Positions 1 through 8,296 of a stretch of 16,738 bases of DNA are shown here, piece by piece. Source of the DNA: an uncultured Novosphingobium sp. GTDB taxonomy: Bacteria > Pseudomonadota > Alphaproteobacteria > Sphingomonadales > Sphingomonadaceae. Positions within the stretch are counted from its first letter, which is position 1. The number at the start of each line of letters is the position of its first letter. A program made the position numbers and the translations under genes. The notes under the pieces were generated by a model, which was given only the letters and a program-made list of their open reading frames with translations, made no database searches and was not told the DNA's origin. The DNA lies in assembly GCA_937860195.1 (NCBI GenBank), contig CALMBN010000077.1, positions 1-16,738 of the forward strand. The letters run 5' to 3'.

Positions 1-371
1 CCTTCTGCTGCTCCGCGTACAACGCGTACCACAGCCAAGCCATTTGATAAGCTGCTGCGTAATCTGTCGTAATGCTTGAGGATGTTTTTGTCTTCGATTT
101 TCTTGATTGCCTTTTCGCGCTCGGCTAGCAATCTCTTTTCTTCTTCCTGGCTTTCCTGAAGAATATCGTCTAACTCTTTCTTCTTATTGTCGAGGTGTTC
201 TTTGCGTTCTGTGATCAGACTTTCAGTTTTTTCGACCTCACCTTTTTTTGCTGCGGTAAGTTCTTTTCCTTCTTTCACTTTCTTTTCGCAGATCTGGATT
301 TCAAGTTCCTGTAATTCTACCTCTTTGGTGATCGCATCGAACTCGCGGTTGTTGCGTACGTTCTTTTGCTG
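1..371 (-). CDS. Partial zinc-ribbon/coiled-coil protein of Bacteroidota type (middle part only)
   Basis: The minus frame is open from the junction to the window edge. It reads RNNREFDAITKEVELQELEI, then a Lys/Glu-rich coiled coil, then LRSSLSNGLAVV near position 30. I recognise these as parts of the small C4-type zinc-ribbon protein (COG1579-like) of Bacteroidota, where a long coiled coil precedes a C-terminal zinc ribbon. The N-terminus is absent and the zinc ribbon lies beyond position 1. GC is about 44%, against about 60% or more just to the right, and AAA/GAA codons dominate, unlike the neighbours. It is in frame with EttA only because both families carry a QQKNV peptide at 357-371. I infer a foreign fragment joined by assembly or amplification, not a real fusion. 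Cellular function is not well established. Confidence 0.7.
357..371. other. Left chimeric junction: shared QQKNV codons
   Basis: On the minus strand these 15 bases encode QQKNV. EttA continues after this peptide with GQLSGGERN; the Bacteroidota zinc-ribbon family continues with RNNRE. Here the sequence switches from the first to the second with no frame break, and GC drops from about 60% to about 44% at the same place. A short identical stretch at the switch is what a mis-joined assembly or template-switch chimera leaves. Confidence 0.75.
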
Positions 372-1688
372 ATCTGCGCCCTTGAAATTGAACGCGCCGA
401 CATAGGCCCGCGTGCTCATTTCCTGCTTGTTGACGGTCATGTAATCGTGCCCGCCGGACACTTCCTGCCAGACGTTGTTGGCCGGGTTCAGGTCATCGCG
501 GCTCTGGTCAACGAAGCCCAGGTGGACCGTGCTGCCAATTTCGACCGCGCCGCTATCGGGCGTTTCCTTGCCGGTCAGGATCTTGAACAGGGTCGATTTG
601 CCCGCGCCGTTCGGCCCGATGATCCCAACGATCCCGCCGGGCGGCAGCATGAAGCTGAGGTCTTCGAACAGCAGCTTGTCGCCATAGGCCTTGGAAATGC
701 CCTTGGCCTCGATCACCTTGCCGCCGAGCCGCTCGGGCACCTGGATCACGATCTGGGCCTTGCCGATCGGGCGGTTGTCCTGCGCGTTCTGCAGTTCTTC
801 GAACTTGCGGATACGCGCCTTGGACTTGACTTGGCGCGCGGCCGGGGTCTGCCGAATCCATTCGAGTTCGCGGGACAGCGCTTTCTGCTTGCCGCTCTCC
901 TCGCGCTCTTCCTGCGCCAGCCGCTTGGCCTTGGTCTCAAGGTAGGTCGAGTAATTGCCTTCGTAGGGGAAGTACTTCCCGCGATCGAGCTCGAGGATCC
1001 AGCCGACCACGTTATCGAGGAAGTAGCGATCGTGGGTGATCATCAGCACCGCGCCGGCATATTCCTTGAGGTGGTTTTCCAGCCATTCGACCGATTCCGC
1101 ATCGAGGTGGTTGGTTGGTTCATCCAGCAGCAGGATCGAGGGCTTCTGGATCAGCAGCCGGGTCAGCGCGATCCGGCGCTTTTCACCGCCTGAAAGGTTA
1201 TCGACGGGCCAGTCCCCCGGCGGGCAACGCAGCGCTTCCATCGCGATCTCAAGCTGGTTGTCGAGCGTCCAGCCATCGACCGCGTCGATCTTGTCCTGAA
1301 GCTCGCTCATTTCCGCGCCCAACGCGTCAAAGTCCGCGCCGTCTTCGCCCATCTCCATGCCGATCTGGTTGAAGCGTTCGACCATGTCGGCGGTCGCGCG
1401 GGCACCTTCCTTGACGTTTTCGAGCACGGTCTTGCTCGTGTCGAGCTCGGGCTCCTGCTCAAGATAGCCGACGGTGATATATTCGCCGGGCCAGGCCTCG
1501 CCAGTATAGTCCGTATCAATCCCGGCCATGATCTTGATCAGGGTCGACTTACCCGCGCCGTTGGGACCAACGATGCCGATCTTCGCGCCCTGATAGAATT
1601 GCAACGAAATATCGCTCAGCACCGGCTTTTGCGCGCCGGGGAAAGTCTTGGTCATGCCCTTCATGACATAGGCGTATTGGGCGGCCAT
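357..1688 (-). CDS. ettA: Energy-dependent translational throttle protein EttA (ABC-F ATPase), 3' part missing
   Basis: EttA is a cytoplasmic ABC-F ATPase that binds the ribosomal E site and gates entry into elongation according to energy state. The start at 1688 (MAAQYAYVMKGMTK) is preceded by a GAAGGA ribosome site at good spacing. NBD1 shows Walker A GPNGAGKST (about residues 40-48), signature LSGGEKRR and Walker B LLLDEPTNHLD. The inter-domain linker carries RQTPAARQVKSKARI. NBD2 has a second GPNGAGKST and the conserved GFVDQSRDDL. Residue 444 is the last that fits the family (QQKNV). The second signature, Walker B and C-terminus are replaced by an unrelated Bacteroidota sequence, so about 115 of the usual 555-560 residues are missing. 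The family call is certain; the missing end is most likely a contig artefact. Confidence 0.93.
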
Positions 1689-1773
1689 TGCGGGTCCTTC
1701 TGGGGTAGCTTGGAAAAGGTTTGGCGCGCCTCTACAGGGGCAAGAGGGCAGGGGCAAGCATGGTCGAAGCGCA

Positions 1774-2499
1774 ATGATGGCAGCAGGGCGCAAGGCGCTG
1801 CGGCGCGCAGTTCCGCTGGCGTTGCGGCGGATGGTTGCTTGGGCCCGGAGGGCGGCGCGGGACCGGCTTGACGGGACTCATCCACGGCTCGCCCGAACGC
1901 TGGCTCCGCCTTGGGATTGTCACCGTTTCGTCTGCATCGAGCAGGCGATCAGGCAAGGTCCGCTGTGGGAAGGCAAGCTCGCCAATCTGCAACGCGGCGC
2001 TGGGCTGCTGGACGGGGTCAGGATCGCGCCGGGCGAAGTCTTTTCGTTCTGGCACTGGATCGGGCAACCAACCGTTGCGCGCGGCTTTGCGATCGGGCGG
2101 GCGATCCGGGATGATCTGGCGATGGGCGATCCGGGTGGCGGGCTGTGCCAGCTTTCAGGGATCGCGTATGAACTGGGATTGCGCGGCGGACTGACGGTGG
2201 CCGAGCGGCACGCCCATTCGCGTGATCTGTATCAGACCGAGGAAGACCGTTTCACCCCGCTCGGGCTGGACGCGACCGTTGTCTGGCCATGGAAGGACTT
2301 GCGGCTGGAGAACCGGCTCGGCGTGGCGGTGGTGCTGCGGTTTGCGGTAACGGGGATGGCGCTTAAGGCCTCAATACAGGCAGATGGTGAGGTGGCGGAG
2401 CTGCCGGTTGAACTGGAGCGAACCGATTTCGCCAATCACCGGTTGGTCACTGTGCGGCGCGATGGCCAGCTGGTCAGCAGTGATCGCTACGCCATCTGA
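1774..2499 (+). CDS. VanW family protein
   Basis: 241-residue protein with the VanW core: GEVFSFWHWIG at residues 87-97 (family GExFSFNxxxG), then GGGLCQLSGIAYELGL at 121-136, followed by AERHAHS at 143-149, and DATVVWPWKDLRLEN further on. VanW occurs beside some glycopeptide-resistance clusters but is widespread, and its biochemical role is not established, so no vancomycin link should be inferred here. The N-terminus is Arg/Ala rich, with no convincing signal peptide or membrane helix. Two adjacent ATGs (1774 and 1777) could start it, and the ribosome site is weak. It is divergent from ettA, with an 85-nt gap that must hold both promoters. The M28 peptidase follows 43 nt after its stop on the same strand and may be cotranscribed. 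Confidence 0.85.
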   Translation: MMAAGRKALRRAVPLALRRMVAWARRAARDRLDGTHPRLARTLAPPWDCHRFVCIEQAIRQGPLWEGKLANLQRGAGLLDGVRIAPGEVFSFWHWIGQPTVARGFAIGRAIRDDLAMGDPGGGLCQLSGIAYELGLRGGLTVAERHAHSRDLYQTEEDRFTPLGLDATVVWPWKDLRLENRLGVAVVLRFAVTGMALKASIQADGEVAELPVELERTDFANHRLVTVRRDGQLVSSDRYAI

Positions 2500-2542
2500 C
2501 CCGCCCCTTGCCAAGCGCAGGCCCGACCGATAGCCATCAATC

Positions 2543-3880
2543 ATGCGAACCCTGTTCTGCGCTGCTGCGCTCTCCGCCCTTGCCTTGACCACTGCTTCGT
2601 TTGCCGAAATGCCGTCCGGCGGCACGGCCTGGAATATCACGGCGGATCTCACGACAGAGATCGGCGCGCGTCCGGCAGGTTCAGCGCAAGAGGCCAAGGC
2701 GCGCGACTGGGCTGTGGCGCGGCTGACCGCGCTGGGGTTCCAGAAAGTGCGGATCGAGCCTTTTACAGTCACCGGGTTCGTGCGCGGAGCGGAAACGGCG
2801 GAACTGACAGCGCCTTACCAGCATCGGCTCCATATCACTGCACTGGGCTATTCCGGGCCGACATCGAAAGGTGGATTGAGCGGAGAGCTGGTCTATTTCC
2901 CCAGTCTCGAAGCCTTGCGCGCCGCTCCTGAAGGTTCACTGCGGGGCAAGATCGCATTCATTGATCACGCGATGACCCGCACCCAGGATGGTTCTGCCTA
3001 TGGCCCTTATGGCAACGCGCGGCGCCAGGGCCCGGGGGTGGCGGCTGGCAAGGGTGCGGCGGGAGTGGTGATCCGCTCGATCGGAACAGCGCATCAGCGC
3101 AATCCGCACACCGGGGCGATCAGCTGGCCCGATGGGATGAAGCCGATCCCTGCTGGTGCGGTCTCGCTGCCCGATGCCGATCTGATCGCGCGGATCGCCA
3201 GGACTGACAAACCAATGTCGATCAACCTGGTCCTGGAAGGCAAGGCCCAGCCCGACATGCCGTCAGGCAATGTGATTGCCGAACTGCCCGGCCGCGATCC
3301 TTCGCTGCCACCAGTCCTGATCGCCTGCCATCTCGACAGCTGGGATCTGGCGACCGGCGCGTTTGACGATGCGGCGGGCTGCGGGGTCATTACCGCCGCT
3401 GCTTTGCGCGCGCAGGAAAAAGGTCAGGCGCTGCGGACGATCCGGGTGCTTTGGGCGGGCAGTGAAGAGATCGGGGTGTTCGGCGGTGCGGCCTATGCCA
3501 AGGCGCACCGCGATGAGCCGCATGCCCTCGCCATGGAGAGCGACTTCGGGGCCGATCGGGTCTGGCGGGTCCAGTTCAGGTTCGCCGCCGCCAACAAGCC
3601 TCTGCAAGATCGGATCGCCGCCGCGCTCGCTCAGATGGGGATTGCTGTTGGTCCAAATAGAGCCAATGGCGGGGCCGATGTCGGCGCGATTACGGCATTT
3701 CAGAAGCTGGCGGTGATCGACCTCGATCAGGACGGAACCCGCTATTTCGACCTGCACCACACTCCAGACGACACGCTCGACAAGATTGACCCGTCGCAGC
3801 TTGAGCAGAACGTGGCGGCGTGGGCGATTGTGCTGGAAATAATTGCGAACGAGGCAGAGGCGATTTTACCCGCGGATTAG
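2543..3880 (+). CDS. Secreted M28-family zinc metallopeptidase with inserted PA domain
   Basis: 445 residues beginning with a Sec signal peptide (hydrophobic core to about residue 19, likely cleavage after TASFA at 21). Residues 120-230 look like a protease-associated insert. The catalytic domain shows the M28 di-zinc ligands in order: H263 and D265 in ACHLDSWD, D275 in FDDAAG, catalytic E308 with ligand E309 in GSEEIG, D334 in MESDFG, and H405/H406 in DLHHTPDD. Order and spacing resemble carboxypeptidase Q/aminopeptidase relatives, so it probably trims peptides in the periplasm or outside the cell. The exact specificity cannot be read. No good ribosome site precedes the ATG. Its last 15 nt overlap the 3' end of the convergent DUF1501 gene. 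Nothing ties it to the sugar block except position. Confidence 0.93.
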   Translation: MRTLFCAAALSALALTTASFAEMPSGGTAWNITADLTTEIGARPAGSAQEAKARDWAVARLTALGFQKVRIEPFTVTGFVRGAETAELTAPYQHRLHITALGYSGPTSKGGLSGELVYFPSLEALRAAPEGSLRGKIAFIDHAMTRTQDGSAYGPYGNARRQGPGVAAGKGAAGVVIRSIGTAHQRNPHTGAISWPDGMKPIPAGAVSLPDADLIARIARTDKPMSINLVLEGKAQPDMPSGNVIAELPGRDPSLPPVLIACHLDSWDLATGAFDDAAGCGVITAAALRAQEKGQALRTIRVLWAGSEEIGVFGGAAYAKAHRDEPHALAMESDFGADRVWRVQFRFAAANKPLQDRIAAALAQMGIAVGPNRANGGADVGAITAFQKLAVIDLDQDGTRYFDLHHTPDDTLDKIDPSQLEQNVAAWAIVLEIIANEAEAILPAD

Positions 3881-5014
3881 CCCCGTCAACGGCCTGCCGC
3901 TCCCGCCCGGGAACAATACCCGCGCGGCGAGCGCTGGATCGAGTCCAAAGTGTCCGGCAATTGCGCCCGCCAGCACCGCATCGAGCGGAGTGGTCGGCTT
4001 GAGATCGCGACTTTCGTGCAATGCCGCCTGGCCAAGACCCGGCCAATCAGCAACAATTCGTCCGCCCTTGACCGTCCCACCCAGCAGCATGGCGAGACCA
4101 CCGGTGCCATGGTCGGTCCCGCCGGTACCGTTGATTGCGGCGGTTCGGCCAAACTCGGTTGCGACCACCACCAGGGTATCGCCCCAGGCCGGTCCCAGCC
4201 CGGTGCGCAAGGCGTCAAGCAGCGCGTCAAGGCCTGTCAGTTGATTGCTCAGCCGTCCACGCTGTCCGGCGTGGGTATCCCATCCGGTGGTTTCGACCAT
4301 CACCAGCCGCGCGCCTTCCGGCCCGCTCATCAGCGAGGATACCAAGGTGCCTGCCGCCGCCGCACCGCGGCCACCATCGGATGCCAGGTCTCCTGCCATT
4401 GCGCGGGTCTGAAGCGCTTCTGACCACAATCCATGGAGTTGCGGATCGCCAGCATAGAGCATCCCGACCCGGTTCAGAAACTCGGGCGACGCGTCAGGCA
4501 GGTTGGAAGGGGCATAGCTTGAAACCGTCGCGGGCCCGCGCAGCGCGGTCGGGATTGCGGGGGAGATCGCCAGCGCCCTGGCCGGACCGCCGGGGATCAA
4601 TCCGACGAGCCGGTTCATCCAGCCGTCCTCGCGGTCATAGGGCTGGGCTCCGCCGGTTTCGAGCACGTTCTGGCCATCGAAGTGAGAGCGGTCGCGATAA
4701 GGCGAAGCAGTGGCGTGGACGAACAGCGCCTCACCTGCCTTATACCGATCACCAATCCGGGCGAGCGAAGGATGCAGTGTGAACAATCCGTCGAGCTTGA
4801 TCGCGCCGTCGCCAAACTCGGCCAGCTCGCCGCGCAGCGCAGCATAGGCCGGGTCACCAGCTGGGGCGAGGGTGGCAAGGCCATCGGCCGCACCGCGCTG
4901 GATCACGAAGACCAGACGCCGGTCGGTCGGCAAGGCCGCGAAGGCGACTTTGGGAGCGAACAGTGCGCCAGTTAGCAGGGCGCTGCTGGCGATCAGGGAG
5001 CGGCGGTTGAGCAT
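3866..5014 (-). CDS. DUF1501 family protein with Tat signal
   Basis: 382 residues. The N-terminus has a twin-arginine motif (NRRSLIAS) and a hydrophobic stretch ending KVAFA at 26, so it is probably folded in the cytoplasm and exported by Tat. The mature part has the DUF1501 pattern: QRGAADGL (39-46, family GGxDGL), RDRSHFDGQ (107-115), GWDTHAGQ (244-251), EFGRT (287-291) and TDHGTGG (300-306). His/Asp clusters of this kind fit the sulfatase/alkaline-phosphatase-like fold assigned to the family, but no substrate is known. DUF1501 genes often sit beside DUF1800; no DUF1800 is visible here. It is the last gene of the minus-strand block. A GGAG-type ribosome site lies within the end of the preceding small ORF, suggesting coupled translation. 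Its stop overlaps the M28 gene tail by 15 bp. Confidence 0.92.
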   Translation of the reverse strand: MLNRRSLIASSALLTGALFAPKVAFAALPTDRRLVFVIQRGAADGLATLAPAGDPAYAALRGELAEFGDGAIKLDGLFTLHPSLARIGDRYKAGEALFVHATASPYRDRSHFDGQNVLETGGAQPYDREDGWMNRLVGLIPGGPARALAISPAIPTALRGPATVSSYAPSNLPDASPEFLNRVGMLYAGDPQLHGLWSEALQTRAMAGDLASDGGRGAAAAGTLVSSLMSGPEGARLVMVETTGWDTHAGQRGRLSNQLTGLDALLDALRTGLGPAWGDTLVVVATEFGRTAAINGTGGTDHGTGGLAMLLGGTVKGGRIVADWPGLGQAALHESRDLKPTTPLDAVLAGAIAGHFGLDPALAARVLFPGGSGRPLTGLIRG

Positions 5015-5017
5015 TGT

Positions 5018-5098
5018 CTATCTCCGCATCATTTCGGGCGCAGCAAGCAGCAGCGCCGCAAACGCCGCCACAAGTGCCGCTGACACGTAGCGGATCAT
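5018..5098 (-). CDS. Possible 26-residue membrane peptide between GMC oxidoreductase and DUF1501
   Basis: An ATG one base after the GMC stop (TAG G ATG) opens a 26-codon frame that ends three bases before the DUF1501 start. It reads MIRYVSAALVAAFAALLLAA followed by PEMMRR: a short basic start, about 18 hydrophobic residues and a basic end, as in a one-helix inner-membrane peptide. A GGAAGGGG stretch sits about 10-17 nt upstream. It fills the gap almost exactly, which favours a real gene or a coupling device. High-GC DNA can produce Ala/Leu-rich frames by chance, and I recognise no family. Confidence 0.35.
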   Translation of the reverse strand: MIRYVSAALVAAFAALLLAAPEMMRR

Positions 5099-5099
5099 C

Positions 5100-6791
5100 C
5101 TAAAGCGCCCCTTCCTTCATCAGCTTGACCGCATGGTCAGCGGCCCGGGCCGAAAGCGCCATATAGGTCAGCGACGGGTTCTGGCAGCCCGACGACGTCA
5201 TCGCCGAACCATCGGTGATGAACAGGTTGGCGATTTCATGCGTCTGGTTCCATTTGTTGAGCACCGAGGTTTTGGGATCGTGGCCCATCCGTGCGGTGCC
5301 CATCTCGTGGATGCCCAGCCCGGGCATCGCGGCATCGCTGGTCTGCGTCACCACTTTGCCCCCCGCCGCTTCCAGCATGGCCCGGCCATCAGCCTGGATC
5401 TGCTTGATCATCGCTTTTTCGTTCGCGCCGATCGAATAATCGATATGCGGGATCGCCATGCCCCACTTGTCGGTGCGGCTGGCGTGGAGCGTCATGCGGT
5501 TTTCAGGGTTTGGCAGAACCTCGCCAAACCCGGCAACCACGGCGGTCCACGGCCCAAAGGTGTGTGCACGCTCCTTGATTTCAGCGCCGACCACTCCGGG
5601 TTGCAATGCCATCTGCTTCCAGCCTGTGCGTGAAACTCCGCCCTGATAGCCGTAACCACGAACGAACCCGTCGCCTTCTTCGGTTACATTGCGGAACCGC
5701 GGGATATAAATGCCGGTCGGACGGCGGCCGTGATAGTAGCTGTCCTCCGGTCCCGGAAAGATTGCTATCGTGGCCAGCCCATAGAGATGATCCATGATGT
5801 TGCGGCCAACCTGATCGGACCCGTTGGCGAGACCGCGTGGATTGGCTTCGTTAGCCGAATTGAGCAGAATCTGCGCCGAGCCCATGGTCGAGGCGTTGAG
5901 GAAAAAGATCTTTGCTTCGTATGTCCGCCCTTCCTTGGTCTTGGCATCGATCACTTTGACCGAAGTGATCTTGCCGCTCTTGGGATCCTGGACCAGCGAA
6001 TGGACAATCGCATCGGTAACAATCGTCAGGTTGCCGGTGCGCCGGGCCGCCGGGAGCGAAGAGTTGAGGCTGGAGTGGACCGCCTTGAACTGGCAACCGC
6101 GCTCGCAAATCGAGCGGTTCTGACAACTGGTCCGCCCCAGTTCGGTATGCTGCGGCTGCGCTTCGGAGAGATTGGCGGTCCGGCCCGAAATGACCTTGCG
6201 GCCCGGAAACGACTTTTCAACGCTGGCCTTGAACTGCTTTTCGGCATCGTTGAGCTCGAACGCGGGCAGAAACTCCCCGTCGGGCAACTGCGGCAGGCCT
6301 TCCTTCGATCCCGCCACTCCGATGAACTTTTCGACGTGGTCATACCACGGGGCCAGATCAGCATAGCGGATTGGCCAATCGACCCCATGGCCGTCTTTGG
6401 CATTGGCAGAGAGATCCATTTCGGAGAGCCGGTAGCTTTGCCTTCCCCACATCACCGATCGCCCGCCCAGATGATCACCCTTGATCCAGGCGAAGGGCTT
6501 GCCTTCAGGCGTCGAAATCGGTTGCTCGCTATCCTTGGCCCAGAACTGCTTGGTCGCCGCGCTGAAGGCATAGCACATGCTTTGCATCGGGTAATGCTCG
6601 GCCACTTCATCCTGTGGCACGCCATTGTTGTTGGGCAATTCCCACGGCATCTTGTTGTCGGTGTAATCGGTCGCAGGGTCGATATTCTTGCCCCGCTCGA
6701 TCACCAGCACCTTGAGCCCGCGTTCGCAAAGCTCCTTCGCGGCAATGCCGCCGCTCATCCCCGAACCGATTACGATTGCATCGAAAGTCAT
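5100..6791 (-). CDS. GMC oxidoreductase, FAD-dependent sugar (glycoside) dehydrogenase catalytic subunit
   Basis: 563 residues. The N-terminal FAD-binding Rossmann motif is GSGMSGG (9-15) with the VIERG strand end near 30-34. The middle has GGRSVMWGRQ, typical of GMC flavin contacts. The C-terminal domain has HEMGTARMG (from H495) and SSGCQNPSLT with N538, giving the His/Asn catalytic pair seen in the gluconate-2-dehydrogenase, pyranose-oxidase and glucoside-3-dehydrogenase branch. A Cys-rich stretch (TSCQNRSICERGCQ) is also usual in that branch. It has no signal of its own and follows the Tat-bearing small subunit by 15 nt, so I infer co-export as a complex. It should oxidise a sugar hydroxyl and pass electrons to the respiratory chain. 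Glucoside-3-dehydrogenases such as Caulobacter LacA are of this type, but sugar and carbon position are not proven. The ribosome site GGAG precedes the ATG. Confidence 0.93.
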   Translation of the reverse strand: MTFDAIVIGSGMSGGIAAKELCERGLKVLVIERGKNIDPATDYTDNKMPWELPNNNGVPQDEVAEHYPMQSMCYAFSAATKQFWAKDSEQPISTPEGKPFAWIKGDHLGGRSVMWGRQSYRLSEMDLSANAKDGHGVDWPIRYADLAPWYDHVEKFIGVAGSKEGLPQLPDGEFLPAFELNDAEKQFKASVEKSFPGRKVISGRTANLSEAQPQHTELGRTSCQNRSICERGCQFKAVHSSLNSSLPAARRTGNLTIVTDAIVHSLVQDPKSGKITSVKVIDAKTKEGRTYEAKIFFLNASTMGSAQILLNSANEANPRGLANGSDQVGRNIMDHLYGLATIAIFPGPEDSYYHGRRPTGIYIPRFRNVTEEGDGFVRGYGYQGGVSRTGWKQMALQPGVVGAEIKERAHTFGPWTAVVAGFGEVLPNPENRMTLHASRTDKWGMAIPHIDYSIGANEKAMIKQIQADGRAMLEAAGGKVVTQTSDAAMPGLGIHEMGTARMGHDPKTSVLNKWNQTHEIANLFITDGSAMTSSGCQNPSLTYMALSARAADHAVKLMKEGAL

Positions 6792-6806
6792 GATACTATG
6801 CTCCGC

Positions 6807-7421
6807 TTAGAATCCGCCGAAAGTGACGGCGGGACGGGTTTCAGGGGTGATCTTGATCGAAGGCTGCCATTTGCCTGGCACCGCGTCGAAAGCCAGCTCA
6901 GTGGTCAGCGCGGCCTCGCTCGAATAATACAGCGTGGCGACCAGATCCTTGAGCTTGGCATAGCCATTGTCGACCACCGAGACGACCGGGGCGAACGGGT
7001 TGCCTTTGGGAGCAGACGGTGGCTGCGGAACATCGACGAGTGCGGCCTTGTCATGCGCGGCCAGAAAGCTCTGCCGCGCGTCCGGTGCCAGTTCGGCAAA
7101 GCCTTTGCCCGCAGTCTTGCGCGCCGCAGCCTCAATCCGGTCAAGCGCGCCGGACAGCAGACTGCGAGTCTCGTCAGAAGCCCAATCGGTATACATTTGC
7201 GCCAGCAACTTCGGCACACCGGCCTCAACCGCACCCGGCGTGGTTGTCTTGGGGATCAAAGTGGCGGCGAAGGCATCAAGCAGCTTGAGCTGGTCCGTGC
7301 TCAGCACTTTGGCGGCACCCGCTCCAGGCAGGAAATCGCAGGCCCCCACTGCGGTCGCCCCCAGCAGCAGCATCGCGCGCTGGATCAGGCTGCGGCGGTC
7401 CATTTCCAAGAACTGTTGCAT
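6807..7421 (-). CDS. Gluconate 2-dehydrogenase subunit 3 family protein (Tat lipoprotein, small subunit)
   Basis: 204 residues from the ATG at 7421, chosen because GGGAGAAAG lies just upstream. A longer frame opens at 7457 but would overlap the preceding gene. The N-terminus carries MDRRSLIQRAMLLLG and then VGAC (Cys 28): a twin-arginine signal with a lipobox, so the product is probably a Tat-exported lipoprotein. The body (LSTDQLKLLDAFAATLIPKT, later PFAPVVSVVDNGY) fits the gluconate-2-dehydrogenase gamma/subunit-3 family, small partners that carry GMC catalytic subunits through Tat and support their activity. It lies 17 nt after the epimerase stop and 15 nt before the GMC start, the usual pairing. 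No cytochrome c subunit, the common third member, is in the window, so the electron acceptor is not visible. Confidence 0.88.
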   Translation of the reverse strand: MQQFLEMDRRSLIQRAMLLLGATAVGACDFLPGAGAAKVLSTDQLKLLDAFAATLIPKTTTPGAVEAGVPKLLAQMYTDWASDETRSLLSGALDRIEAAARKTAGKGFAELAPDARQSFLAAHDKAALVDVPQPPSAPKGNPFAPVVSVVDNGYAKLKDLVATLYYSSEAALTTELAFDAVPGKWQPSIKITPETRPAVTFGGF

Positions 7422-7438
7422 CGATCTTTCTCCCGGTC

Positions 7439-8296
7439 TCAAGCAGTTGCCCAGCAATCGCGGATATAGCGATGGCCGTGGGTATAAACCTCCTCCTCGG
7501 AGGCAAAAAATGGCCGCCAGACGCGGGTCGCAGCAGCCAGTTCAGGCAGCGCGCTGCCGAACGCCTCGATCGTCAACCAGCCGTCATAGCCGAGCGCTTT
7601 CAGCGCAACGATCGTCTCGCGAATTTTGGCATGGCCGCGCCCCGGCGTGCCGCGGTCATTCTCGCTAATGTGGACGTGGCCAATGTGGCCTTTGGCCCAG
7701 GCTGAGTGCAGCGCGGCGAGCGGGTCCTTTTCCTCGATATTGGCGTGGAAGGTATCATAGAGGATCCCGAAGCCATCCTCACCCAGCAGGTCGAGATAGC
7801 CACTGGCCTGCTCGCAGGTGTTGAGCAGATAGCATTCAAACCGGTTGAGCGGTTCGAGCGCGCAGGTCAGACCGGCCGTGCGAGCCAGCGGCGCAATCCG
7901 GCGATGAACCGATGCGCAATTCTCAAGCTCGGTCAGGGTTGGTCCCACGCCCGAAAACACCCCGAGCGGTTGAAACCACGGACCAACCAGCGCCTGCGCC
8001 CCCAGTGCCTCGGCACAATCGATCACGCGGGTCAAATGGTCGACCCCACCCTGCCGCGCTGCCGGAATGGCGGAAGCCGGGTCATGTGCCTCGTCTGGGA
8101 TCAGCGCGACGCAGGTCCGCTCGAGCCCCAGATCGTCGAGAATGCTACCCAAGCGCCGATAGTGTGCCACGTCCGAAGGATCGAAGATCGGCACTTCGAC
8201 CCCGTCGAACCCCTCGGCCTTCAATGCGCGCAGGATCGGGACATGCTCTTCAGTGACATGTCCGGTCCACAGCAGCAGGTTCATGCCGACTTTCAT
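7439..8296 (-). CDS. Sugar phosphate isomerase/epimerase family TIM-barrel protein
   Basis: 285 residues of the xylose-isomerase-like (AP endonuclease 2) TIM-barrel fold. The four metal ligands typical of ketose 3-epimerases are visible in order: E148 in ALEPLNR, D181 in LYDTFHANIEE, H209 in GHVHISEND and E244 in TIEAFG, with spacing close to D-tagatose/D-psicose 3-epimerases. No signal peptide, so cytoplasmic. Its ATG overlaps the MFS stop by 4 bp (ATGA), so translation is probably coupled to the transporter. The small dehydrogenase subunit follows 17 nt later. Known relatives isomerise or epimerise ketoses, but others cleave 3-keto-glycosides by elimination (DgpC/CarC-type C-deglycosidases). 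Next to a GMC sugar oxidase either role is possible. The fold is certain, the reaction is not. Confidence 0.9.
   Translation of the reverse strand: MKVGMNLLLWTGHVTEEHVPILRALKAEGFDGVEVPIFDPSDVAHYRRLGSILDDLGLERTCVALIPDEAHDPASAIPAARQGGVDHLTRVIDCAEALGAQALVGPWFQPLGVFSGVGPTLTELENCASVHRRIAPLARTAGLTCALEPLNRFECYLLNTCEQASGYLDLLGEDGFGILYDTFHANIEEKDPLAALHSAWAKGHIGHVHISENDRGTPGRGHAKIRETIVALKALGYDGWLTIEAFGSALPELAAATRVWRPFFASEEEVYTHGHRYIRDCWATA

Noticed and set aside
187..372. 61-residue plus-strand open frame at the left end
   Set aside because: Antisense to the coiled-coil fragment. Its Ser/Phe richness is what antisense Lys/Glu codons give.
366..1193. 275-residue plus-strand open frame
   Set aside because: Shadow of ettA on the opposite strand, with no ribosome site or family motif.
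1..1688. Novel ABC-F fusion with a zinc-ribbon coiled coil
   Set aside because: The GC shift, loss of essential NBD2 motifs and a shared QQKNV at the switch fit a chimeric join much better than a real fusion.
1774..2499. Vancomycin resistance role for the VanW-like gene
   Set aside because: No vanA/H/X-type genes are present, the host is Gram-negative, and the VanW domain is widespread with no proven resistance function.
5730..7469. 579-residue plus-strand open frame
   Set aside because: Antisense to the GMC and subunit-3 genes, which have strong family motifs. The translation is Arg/Leu-rich with no domain pattern.
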